DNA from: Microbacteriaceae bacterium VKM Ac-2854
GTDB lineage: Bacteria; Actinomycetota; Actinomycetes; Actinomycetales; Microbacteriaceae
Assembly: GCA_013205085.1 (NCBI GenBank)
Contig: JABMLH010000001.1
Location: 682,001 to 746,000 of the forward strand
Direction: 5' to 3'
Length of the DNA: 64,000 nucleotides
Positions 23,980-31,223 of this stretch are shown here, in pieces (positions within the stretch are counted from its first letter, which is position 1; every line of letters starts with the position of its first letter). The translations under genes and the position numbers were made by a program. The notes under the pieces are model-generated. The model was not told the DNA's origin. It saw nothing but the letters and a program-made list of their open reading frames with translations, and did not search any database.

Positions 23980-24989
23980 CCGTCACCGCCACCCCCGAGA
24001 GCAGAACGGATGCGCCCGTCGCGCCGCGCGCCCGCCGTCGCGGCATCGGCGCCCTCGCGCTGATCGGCTACCTCGTCGTCCTCGTCGAGGTCGTGCTGTT
24101 CAGCGTGGCCTCGCCCGTCTTCGCGACCGGCGGCAACATCTCGACCATCCTGATCCAGGCCGTGGTGCCCGCTATCGCCGGCTTCGGCCTGGCGATCGTG
24201 GTGATCACCGGCGGCGACGACGTGGTCCGCGGTGGCATCGATCTCGCCTCCGGCCCGATCGTGGGCCTCTCGGGCGTGGTCGCGGCCGTCGCGCTGACCG
24301 CCGGGCTCGGCGCGATCCCGGCCGTGCTGCTGGCGCTGCTCGTCTCGGTCGGCTTCGGCGCGATCAGCGGCACCGCGGTCACGCTCGGCCTGCGCCCGCT
24401 GCTGGCGACGCTCGCGGTGTCGGGCATCGTCGGCTCGGTGGTGTTCCTCGCGACCGACAACGTGAAGGTTCCCGTCGCGGATCCGCTCTTCGACTGGCTG
24501 CGCGGCGGCGTCGTGCTCGGCATCCCGGCGCCCGTGGTAGTGCTCGCCGTCGTCACGCTGGTGACCGCGCTCGCCGTCGGGCGGACGCCCTGGGGAACCC
24601 GCAGCTACGCGGTCGGGCAGAACCCCACCGCCGCAAGCGTCGCGGGCGTGGCCGTCTGGCGCTACGTCTTCACGAGCTACCTGCTCTCGGGGCTCTTGGC
24701 CGGCATCGCGGGGCTGCTGCTCGCCGCGCGCCTGGCCGCGGCGGTTCCGGGCATCGGCAACCAGATCCTGCTCGACATCATCGTGACCGCGTACCTCTCG
24801 GTGGTGTTCTCGCGCCGCTTCGTGGTGACCATTGGCGGTACCCTGATCGCCGCCGTCTTCGTGGCCGCACTCGGCAACGGCTTCACCCTGCTCGGAGTGG
24901 ACAGCCAGTGGGTTGGCGCGATCAAGGGCCTGCTCATCCTGCTCGTTCTCGGTCTCGCGGCGATCCGCGAGAGAGGGGTCCGCTCGTGA
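23976..24989 (+). CDS. Sugar ABC transporter permease 1
   Basis: The ATG overlaps the ATPase stop (ATGA) and gives 337 residues. It is a branched-chain/ribose-type permease (PF02653) with 8-10 membrane helices, including GFGLAIVVITGGDDVVRGGIDLASG (the G-G-I-D-L-S-like motif) and YAVGQNPTAASVAGV in the cytoplasmic loop that couples to the ATPase. It likely heterodimerises with the next gene product. Confidence 0.92.
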   Translation: MTVTATPESRTDAPVAPRARRRGIGALALIGYLVVLVEVVLFSVASPVFATGGNISTILIQAVVPAIAGFGLAIVVITGGDDVVRGGIDLASGPIVGLSGVVAAVALTAGLGAIPAVLLALLVSVGFGAISGTAVTLGLRPLLATLAVSGIVGSVVFLATDNVKVPVADPLFDWLRGGVVLGIPAPVVVLAVVTLVTALAVGRTPWGTRSYAVGQNPTAASVAGVAVWRYVFTSYLLSGLLAGIAGLLLAARLAAAVPGIGNQILLDIIVTAYLSVVFSRRFVVTIGGTLIAAVFVAALGNGFTLLGVDSQWVGAIKGLLILLVLGLAAIRERGVRS

Positions 24990-26014
24990 CCGCCACCGCC
25001 CTGCCCGTGGCCGATGTGCCTGTGGCCGAACGGCGTCGCGCCCTCGCCGTGCGGCTGCTCGCCCCCGCCACCGTGGTGATCATCCTCGCCGTCTTCGGCA
25101 CCAGCGTCTCGGGCTACTTCGCGCCGACGAACCTGCTCAACGTCGCCAGCGCCGGCGCACTCCTGCTGATGGCGGCCTGCGCGATGACCATCGTGGTCCG
25201 GGCCGGCGGCATCGACCTCTCCATCGGCGTCGCGATCGACCTCGCTGCGCTCGCCGCGACCGCCCTGATCGCGGACGGTTACGTCACCTGGTTCGCCGTG
25301 CTGATCGGGCTCGGCTTCGGGATGCTCGCGGGTGTGGTGAACGCGGTGCTGGTGATCGTGTTCCGCATCCGCGCGTTCCTCGCGACGCTGTCGGTGTGGT
25401 TCATCGGCACCAGCGCGCAGCAGCTGCTCACCGGTGGTGGCGCGCCGATCTACCTGCGCCGCCAGGAGACGCCCGACGCCTTCGCGGCGTGGGGCAACGC
25501 GACCGTGCTGGGCATCGGCGTGCCGGTGCTGCTGGCGATCGCCGCGGCCGTTGTGGTCTGGCTGCTGCTGGACCACACCCGCTGGGGCCGCGTGCTCACG
25601 GCGGCGGGGGAGCAGCCAGGAGCCACCCGCATCGCCGGGCGCCGCGTCGGGCTCTCGCTCGCCTCCGCCTTCATCGTGGCGGCGCTGATCGCGGCGCTCG
25701 CCGGTATCGTGCTCGCCTCGCGCAGCTACGGCTTCTCGCCCGCCAGCGGGCAGCTCTACGTGCTCGACGCGATCGGCGCGGTGTTCATCGGCGCCACGCT
25801 CTCGGCGCACGGGCGACCGAACGTGCTCGGCACCGCGATCGGCGTCCTGATCTTCGGGCTGATCAACAACGGACTCGTGCTGCTCGGCGTCTCCTTCTAC
25901 TGGCAGGGTCTGGTGCGCGGCTCCGTGCTGCTGCTGCTCCTGCTGGCGACCGCGCTGCTGCGCCGCGAGTCGATCGCGCCGCCGCTGCGCTCGCTGCTGT
26001 TCTCGCGGAAGTAG
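24986..26014 (+). CDS. Sugar ABC transporter permease 2
   Basis: The GTG overlaps the upstream TGA (GTGA), and the product has 342 residues. It is of the same family as permease 1, with TIVVRAGGIDLSIGVAIDL, FRIRAFLATLSVWFIG, TAAGEQPGATRIAGRRV and a hydrophobic C-terminal third. Two different permeases with one double ATPase is common for xylose-, rhamnose- or autoinducer-like transporters. The operon ends here. Confidence 0.92.
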   Translation: MTATALPVADVPVAERRRALAVRLLAPATVVIILAVFGTSVSGYFAPTNLLNVASAGALLLMAACAMTIVVRAGGIDLSIGVAIDLAALAATALIADGYVTWFAVLIGLGFGMLAGVVNAVLVIVFRIRAFLATLSVWFIGTSAQQLLTGGGAPIYLRRQETPDAFAAWGNATVLGIGVPVLLAIAAAVVVWLLLDHTRWGRVLTAAGEQPGATRIAGRRVGLSLASAFIVAALIAALAGIVLASRSYGFSPASGQLYVLDAIGAVFIGATLSAHGRPNVLGTAIGVLIFGLINNGLVLLGVSFYWQGLVRGSVLLLLLLATALLRRESIAPPLRSLLFSRK

Positions 26015-26103
26015 CCGACCTCGTCGCAGGAACGACGACCCCCTGGGTGACCTCGGCTCGCCAGGGGTCGCTCGGGCGCGCCAGCCGGTTTCGGGCCTCG
26101 CAT

Positions 26104-26223
26104 GTACACGATGGCGGGCGAGACGGCGCGCCACCTCGCCTGCGTGGTGATCGGTCCGCGTCCTGACGCGGATCAGGACCGGCGATGCCCGGGTGGCTTC
26201 TCGTCTCGCCCGTGATCGTGTAC
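26104..26223. repeat. 120-bp branched inverted repeat
   Basis: Outer arms 26104-26125 and 26202-26223 match over 20 of 22 positions (begin GTACACGAT, end ATCGTGTAC). Inside are further pairs such as CCACC/GGGTGG and ATCGGTCC/GGACCGG-C-GAT. A shorter hairpin (CGACCCC/GGGGTCG) precedes it from about 26036. It lies between the ABC transporter operon and the AGE gene, in 611 bases without a convincing gene. Confidence 0.75.
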
Positions 26224-26252
26224 CGGCCGGGGTCCGCTCGAGAGTCCGCACC

Positions 26253-26264
26253 TGGAAACGTTTG
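26253..26264. promoter_or_regulatory. LacI-like operator, distal
   Basis: TGGAAACGTTTG matches the AAACGTTT-centred LacI/CcpA-type operator. An identical 12-mer recurs 319 bp downstream, next to the AGE-family gene. Confidence 0.5.
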
Positions 26265-26571
26265 TGCATCGGGCGCCGCGGGGCGCCGACTGCCGACCAC
26301 CCGAGCCTGAGGGTTCATCAGTTACGTCTGCGCTCGATCTCTCCTTGTTCCACTATGCGGAATCCGAAGGAGCTGCGGACCATTTGGTGGGTCACGGATG
26401 GCGCATTCGGCTCACATTGGTGGAACACGGTCGAAATCGCGACGGAATCGTGGCACAGTATCCGAATCGTGTCGGCGGCTCGCTCGACCCGATCGAGTGC
26501 GGATTCGGGGAGTGCGTCTGCCGCCTCGCGGAGTCGAGCCGACCCGGAACGTACGGCTGCGACCGATTCCG

Positions 26572-26583
26572 TGGAAACGTTTG
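26572..26583. promoter_or_regulatory. LacI-like operator, proximal
   Basis: TGGAAACGTTTG, followed by CAGC, lies 42 bp before the AGE-family start codon. The same 12-mer at 26253 suggests DNA looping or two-site repression by a LacI-family protein encoded elsewhere. The DNA between the two sites carries no convincing gene. Confidence 0.6.
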
Positions 26584-26625
26584 CAGCGACCGACGGCGCG
26601 ATCGCGAGAGGACCGGGGGACGATC

Positions 26626-27873
26626 ATGGACGAAACACACCGAGCGGCGGAGGCCGCTGAACTGACGGCATGGCTGACGGCGGAGGAGCAGCGCCTGCTG
26701 AGCTTCGCGCGGCGTTCGCGGACGGCCTCCGGCTTCGGCTACCTCAGCGACACCGGCGAGGTGCTCGACGACCAAGGCTTCCGCCTCCTGATCACGGCTC
26801 GGATGACCGGGGTCTTCGCGCGGGCGGCGCTGCGCGGAGACGCGGACGCCCGCGCCCACGCGGAGCACGGCGTCCGCGCCCTGATGGAGACGTTCTGGGA
26901 CGACACCTTCGGCGGCTGGCTCTCGCGCGTGATCGCTCCCGAGCACGACGTCGACGTGATCCAGGCGGCCATCGCCGCGACCAGCCACAAGTCGGCGCAC
27001 GACCACGCCACCGTGCTGCTGACCGCTGCGGTGGCGGATGCGGCGGGGATCGCGGGGGCGGATGCGCTGCTGGAGCGCGCCGCGACCGTCCTGATGTCGA
27101 GGTTCTGGGACGAGCGCCAGGGTGCGCTGATCGACTCGTTCACCCGCGACTGGTCCATCGTCGAGGAGTACCGTGGCGCCCGAGCGAACATGCGCTTCGT
27201 CGAGGCCGCGCTCGCCGTCTACTCCGTCACCGGCGACGAGGTCTGGCTGCTGCGCGCCCAGCGGGTCACGGAGCGGGTGATGTCGACCGCGGTCGACAAC
27301 GGCTACCGCGTTGTGGAGCACTTCGACGCCGACTGGCGCCCGCTGCCCGACTACGGACTCGGCTCCCCGGCCGATCAGTTCCGACCGTACGGCTACTCCG
27401 TGGCGCACTCGATGGAGTGGTCGCGGCTGCTCGTCGAGCTGGCGCGCGCCCTGCGCGGCATCCTCGTCGACGCGGAGTGGATGATCGACACCGCCGTCTG
27501 CCTCTACGGCGTCGCCGTCGACAACGGTTGGCAGCCGGGCACCCGTCCCGGGTTCGTCTACTCGCTCGACTGGGACGACTCTCCGGTGATCGGCCAGCGG
27601 ATGCACGTGGTGCTGGCTGAGGCGATCGGGGCCTCCTGGGCGCTCTACGAGGAACTCGAGCACGCCGTGTACCGCGATCGCTACCTCGGCTTCTGGCACT
27701 ACGCCCGGCGCAACTTCGTCGATACCGCGAACGGCTCCTGGATCCACGAGCTCGGTTACGACCTGCTGCCCTCGACGCGGATCTGGCTCGGCAAGCCCGA
27801 CATCCTGCACGCCTACAACGCCGTCGTCCTCGCGATGACCCCGCGCCTGGCCCGCGCCCGCGCCGTGCTCTGA
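26626..27873 (+). CDS. AGE-family sugar epimerase/isomerase (YihS-like)
   Basis: The ATG follows GGGGGA and gives 415 residues, the family length. It is an (alpha/alpha)6-barrel enzyme of the N-acylglucosamine 2-epimerase/aldose-ketose isomerase group (PF07221). Visible are SRTASGFGYLSDTG, the RGARANMRFVEAALAVY helix, YSVAHSMEWSRLL with a catalytic His, FWHYARRNFVDTANGSWIHE and WLGKPDILHAYNA. Mannose-fructose type isomerisation is the most likely reaction. Two LacI-like sites upstream suggest sugar-dependent induction. It lies just after a sugar ABC transporter that may deliver its substrate. Confidence 0.88.
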   Translation: MDETHRAAEAAELTAWLTAEEQRLLSFARRSRTASGFGYLSDTGEVLDDQGFRLLITARMTGVFARAALRGDADARAHAEHGVRALMETFWDDTFGGWLSRVIAPEHDVDVIQAAIAATSHKSAHDHATVLLTAAVADAAGIAGADALLERAATVLMSRFWDERQGALIDSFTRDWSIVEEYRGARANMRFVEAALAVYSVTGDEVWLLRAQRVTERVMSTAVDNGYRVVEHFDADWRPLPDYGLGSPADQFRPYGYSVAHSMEWSRLLVELARALRGILVDAEWMIDTAVCLYGVAVDNGWQPGTRPGFVYSLDWDDSPVIGQRMHVVLAEAIGASWALYEELEHAVYRDRYLGFWHYARRNFVDTANGSWIHELGYDLLPSTRIWLGKPDILHAYNAVVLAMTPRLARARAVL

Positions 27874-27887
27874 CCGCGCGCCGCCTT

Positions 27888-27940
27888 CCCGGCGAAAAGT
27901 TGCAGCCCTCGCCCGCCGAGGGCTGCAACTTTTCGCCGGG
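27888..27940. terminator. Perfect 24-bp stem-loop after the AGE gene
   Basis: Arms 27888-27911 and 27917-27940 are exact reverse complements around a 5-base loop (CCCGC). The left arm starts CCCGGCGAAAAGTTGCAG. It lies 14 bp past the stop codon and ends 29 bp before dcd. It has no T-tract, but TTTT is contained in the descending arm. Confidence 0.8.
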
Positions 27941-27969
27941 GGTGCGCCGCCGTCGGTAGGGTGGACGCC

Positions 27970-28551
27970 GTGCTTCTGAGTGATCGTGATATCAAGGCCG
28001 AGCTCGCCAGCGGACGCGTGGGGCTCGAGCCGCACGATCCGACGATGGTGCAGCCGTCGTCGATCGACGTCCGGCTGGATCGATTCTTCCGGTTGTTCGA
28101 CAATCACAAGTATCCGTTCATCGACCCCGCTGCCGACCAGCCCGAGCTGACCCGGCTGGTCGAGACGGATCCGGGCGAGGCGTTCATCCTGCATCCCGGC
28201 GAGTTCGTGCTCGGCTCGACCTACGAACAGGTCACCCTGCCCGATGACATCGCGGCTCGGCTGGAGGGCAAGAGTTCGCTCGGCCGGCTCGGCCTGCTCA
28301 CGCACTCGACCGCGGGCTTCATCGACCCCGGCTTCACCGGCCACGTCACCCTCGAGCTGAGCAACGTGGCGACGCTGCCGATCAAGCTCTGGCCCGGCAT
28401 GAAGATCGGCCAGATGTGCTTCTTCCGCCTGAGTTCTCCCGCGGAGAAGCCGTACGGATCCGCCGAGTACTCCAGTCGCTACCAGGGCCAGCGCGGCCCG
28501 ACGGCCTCGCGCTCGCACCTCAACTTCCACCGCACCGACGTCTCGGGCTGA
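27970..28551 (+). CDS. dcd: dCTP deaminase (probably dUMP-forming)
   Basis: The GTG start yields [18 protein letters not shown] and 193 residues. The trimeric enzyme converts dCTP to dUTP, and in actinobacteria often on to dUMP, for thymidylate synthesis. Signature parts are [37 protein letters not shown] with the catalytic Glu in [15 protein letters not shown], and the C-terminal [13 protein letters not shown]. Bifunctionality is inferred from taxonomy. Confidence 0.94.
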   Translation: MLLSDRDIKAELASGRVGLEPHDPTMVQPSSIDVRLDRFFRLFDNHKYPFIDPAADQPELTRLVETDPGEAFILHPGEFVLGSTYEQVTLPDDIAARLEGKSSLGRLGLLTHSTAGFIDPGFTGHVTLELSNVATLPIKLWPGMKIGQMCFFRLSSPAEKPYGSAEYSSRYQGQRGPTASRSHLNFHRTDVSG

Positions 28552-28557
28552 TCCCCT

Positions 28558-28634
28558 TCTGCGAGGGACCCCTCCAGCGCGCGAGGGCGCCGCGCGCGAC
28601 GGGTCCCTCGCGCGCGGGCGGGGTCCCTCGCAGA
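28558..28634. repeat. GAGGGACCCCTC palindromic repeat, copy 1
   Basis: TCTGCGAGGGACCCC (28558-28572) pairs with its complement at 28620-28634, with a nested GC-rich hairpin (CGCGCGAGGG/CCCTCGCGCG) inside. It fills the gap between convergent dcd and the peptidase gene. A second copy sharing about 30 of 31 positions (in inverted orientation) lies at 58227-58297. Confidence 0.88.
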
Positions 28635-28636
28635 GA

Positions 28637-29479
28637 TCAGTACGTCTCCGCGGACGGGAGGCCGTAGAACGTCTCGAGGGTGGTCGCGCCGGAGTCGTGA
28701 TAGCGGGTCGCGGGGGCGACGCCGATGTAGCGGTAGTGCCACGGCTCGTACTCGTAGCCGGTGGTCGCGGTCTGGCCGTCGGGGTAGCGCAGCACGAAGC
28801 CGAAGCGCCAGGATTCGGCGGCGAGCCACTGCCCGGACGGCGCGTCGCCGAGGCAGCGATCGCTCAGGCCGCAGCCGCTGACGTCGTCGAGGATGTCCAT
28901 GGCGAGCCCGGTCTGGTGCTCGCTGAATCCGGGGCGGGCGCTGGTGAGATCGGCGCCGGTCTGCCCGAGCTCGGCGACCCAGTTGTTGTAGACCCGGGTC
29001 TGCACGCTGTAGCCCCGGTAGCCGCTCTGCGCGATCAGCCCGTGCCCGGCGTCCGCCGCTGCGGCGAACATGCTCGCCAGCGCGGCGGCCGCCTCGGTGC
29101 GCATCTCCTCGCCACCGGCGACGCTGACCAGGTCGGCCGGCACGTAGTCGGCCGCACCGGCGAGTGGACGCTTCTTGTTGACCACGACCTCGAGGCTCGA
29201 GGCCGTGTCGAGGTCGGCGACCGGCGTCGGGGTCGGGGTCGGGGTGGGCGTGGGCGTCGGCGTCTCGACGGGCATCGCAGTCGCGGTCGCGGTCGCGGTG
29301 GCCGTGGCCGTCGCCGTCTCGACCGGCGCGACCGCTGGGCTCGCCGTCGCCGCGACCTCGACGGAGGCGGGCTGCACCGCGAATCCGATCGTCACCACCA
29401 CGGCGGCCACCAGAAGCACCGCGGCGCTGCCGATCAGGATGCCGCGGCGGCGGCGACGTCGCCGGGTGCGCTCGCTCAT
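28637..29479 (-). CDS. VanY-type D-alanyl-D-alanine carboxypeptidase, membrane-anchored
   Basis: The ATG at 29479 gives 280 residues. An Arg-rich cytoplasmic start (SERTRRRRRRRG) and one membrane helix (ILIGSAAVLLVAAVVVTIGFA) are followed by low-complexity Ala-Thr and Thr-Pro repeats forming an extracellular stalk. The M15B peptidase domain follows, with IAQSGYRGYSVQ, SEHQTGLAMDILD (zinc His and Asp) and the EPWHYRYIG motif (catalytic Glu, zinc His). It trims D-Ala from peptidoglycan stem peptides. Nothing nearby suggests vancomycin resistance; a housekeeping wall role is likely. Confidence 0.9.
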   Translation of the reverse strand: MSERTRRRRRRRGILIGSAAVLLVAAVVVTIGFAVQPASVEVAATASPAVAPVETATATATATATATAMPVETPTPTPTPTPTPTPVADLDTASSLEVVVNKKRPLAGAADYVPADLVSVAGGEEMRTEAAAALASMFAAAADAGHGLIAQSGYRGYSVQTRVYNNWVAELGQTGADLTSARPGFSEHQTGLAMDILDDVSGCGLSDRCLGDAPSGQWLAAESWRFGFVLRYPDGQTATTGYEYEPWHYRYIGVAPATRYHDSGATTLETFYGLPSAETY

Positions 29480-29496
29480 CCCGCTCGCGTTCCGTC

Positions 29497-30039
29497 TCAG
29501 CCGAGCAGGGCGGGCAGCTGCAGCACGAGCCACGGCGAGAACGCCCACGGTGTGGCCTTCACTGCTGCGAGGGTCTGTGCGGCGTCCACCCACTCGTAGT
29601 CCATGACCTCGTCGGGCCGCGGATCGAGCGCGTCGCGGGAGGAGAGGGTCGCGGTGTAGACGGGGCAGATCTCGTTCTCGACGATGCCGCTGGCATCGAC
29701 GGCGCGGTAGCGGAACTGCGGCAGCGCGACCTCGAGGGAGGCGAGCGTCGCGCCCAGCTCGCGGTCGGCCCGGCGCACCACGGCGTCCTCGATCCGCTCG
29801 CCGGGAGCGGGATGACCACAGAAGGAGTTGGTCCAGACCCCCGGCCAGGTCTTCTTCTCCAGCGCGCGGCGGGTCACCAGCAGCGCGCCGTCCGGAGCGA
29901 AGATGTGGCAGGAGAACGCGAGGTGCAGCCGGGTGTCGGTATCGTGCACCGTCGCCTTGTCGGTCGTTCCGATCGGCGTTCCTTCTTCGTCCAGGAGGAC
30001 GACCTGCTCGATCTCTTCGGTCACCGGCGCTGCATTCAT
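29497..30039 (-). CDS. idi: Isopentenyl-diphosphate delta-isomerase, type I
   Basis: The 180-residue Nudix-fold enzyme interconverts IPP and DMAPP, the starters for the carotenoid chain made by the divergent genes. The active-site Cys lies in NSFCGHPAPGE and the Glu region in ENEICPVY. Metal-binding His residues are in TRLHLAFSCHIF. The Nudix-like segment is EDAVVRRADRELGA. The start is 86 bp from crtE, and the spacing suggests a shared regulatory region. Confidence 0.95.
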   Translation of the reverse strand: MNAAPVTEEIEQVVLLDEEGTPIGTTDKATVHDTDTRLHLAFSCHIFAPDGALLVTRRALEKKTWPGVWTNSFCGHPAPGERIEDAVVRRADRELGATLASLEVALPQFRYRAVDASGIVENEICPVYTATLSSRDALDPRPDEVMDYEWVDAAQTLAAVKATPWAFSPWLVLQLPALLG

Positions 30040-30124
30040 CGCGACAAAGCTACCTCATAGCAGTCCCGGGAGTACTTTGTCAGTCGGCTTATTGTTAGAC
30101 GGTCAAGTTTGTTAGCCTTCGGAG

Positions 30125-31195
30125 GTGGATACGCACGAGTTGGTGGTTCTGACGCGACGGCGGCAGCAGCACGTCGATGCCGTGCTCGACCGCTTCTTCG
30201 AGTTGGCGCAGCGTCGGGCGGATGCGCTCGGGCCCCGCTACGCGAATCTGTGGCAGACGCTCGCCTCGAACACCCGCGGCGGCAAGCGGTTCCGTCCGCG
30301 GATGGTCCTCAGTGCCTACGAGTCCCTCGGCGGCACCGACTTCGAGGCCGCCGCCCACCTCGGCGCCGCCTTCGAACTGCTGCACACGGCCCTGATCGTG
30401 CACGACGACGTGATCGATCGCGACTTCGTCCGCCGCGGCGGCCCCAATCTCTCCGGCAGTTACCGTGACGAGGCGCAGACCGCCGGGCTCTCCATCCCGA
30501 TCGCGGAGCATCGCGGCACCTCCGTGGCCGTCGTCGCCGGCGACCTCGCCCTCTCCGGCGCGCACCGCCTGGTCGAAGGCGTCGGTGCCGCCGACGACAT
30601 CCGCGCGCGCCTGCTCGCGATCCTCGACGAGGCGATCTTCGCCTCCGCCGCCGGTGAACTCGCCGACGTCGACTTCTCCCTGATGCCCGGCACCCCGACG
30701 GTGGACGAGGTGGTCGAGATGGCGCGCCTGAAGACCGCGGTCTACTCCTTCGAGACGCCGCTGCAGGCCGGCGCCGTGCTCGCGGGCGCCTCCGACGACG
30801 TGGTGCAGGCGCTCGGTTCGTTCGGCAGCAACATCGGCATCGCGTACCAGATCGTGGACGACCTGCTCGGGGTCTTCGGCGCCGAGCAGAGCACCGGCAA
30901 GTCGACCCTGGGCGACCTGCGCGAGGGCAAGCGCACCGTGCTGATCGCCTACGCCGCCGGCACGCCGCAGTGGCAGCGGATCGCGCCGCTGCTCGGTGAC
31001 CGCGACCTGTCGCGCGAGGACGCGGAATGCATCCGCGAACTCCTGATCAGCTGCGGATCCCGCGGCTTCGCCGAGCGGCTCGCCAGCGACTACGCGAACC
31101 GCGCCTGGGAGGCGCTGAACACGCCCGCCGTTCCCGAGGCGTTCCGCGCCGAGGTGCGTCCGTTGGTGGCCACCGTGCTGGAACGAGCCCGATGA
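30125..31195 (+). CDS. crtE: Geranylgeranyl diphosphate synthase (polyprenyl synthetase)
   Basis: The GTG inside GGAGGTG gives 356 residues. Chain-elongating prenyltransferase motifs are the first Asp-rich HDDVIDRD (residues 93-100) followed by RRGGPN, and the second VDDLLGVFG. GGKRFRPR is the usual substrate-binding start. It condenses IPP with allylic diphosphates to C20-PP for phytoene synthesis. Being first in the crtE-crtBI-crtYe-crtYf-crtEb operon supports GGPP specificity. The 85-bp gap to idi contains two GTTAG repeats but no clear consensus promoter. Confidence 0.94.
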   Translation: MDTHELVVLTRRRQQHVDAVLDRFFELAQRRADALGPRYANLWQTLASNTRGGKRFRPRMVLSAYESLGGTDFEAAAHLGAAFELLHTALIVHDDVIDRDFVRRGGPNLSGSYRDEAQTAGLSIPIAEHRGTSVAVVAGDLALSGAHRLVEGVGAADDIRARLLAILDEAIFASAAGELADVDFSLMPGTPTVDEVVEMARLKTAVYSFETPLQAGAVLAGASDDVVQALGSFGSNIGIAYQIVDDLLGVFGAEQSTGKSTLGDLREGKRTVLIAYAAGTPQWQRIAPLLGDRDLSREDAECIRELLISCGSRGFAERLASDYANRAWEALNTPAVPEAFRAEVRPLVATVLERAR

Positions 31196-31223
31196 GTTCA
31201 GCCCGGCCCGGTACGGTGAGCCG

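Noticed and set aside
26193-26665. Short plus-strand frames in the gap before the AGE gene
   Set aside because: They span a large inverted repeat and both operator-like sites, differ in composition from real genes and have no ribosome sites.
28637-29479. Vancomycin-resistance gene
   Set aside because: The VanY-type domain alone is a general D,D-carboxypeptidase; no vanHAX or VanRS genes are present.
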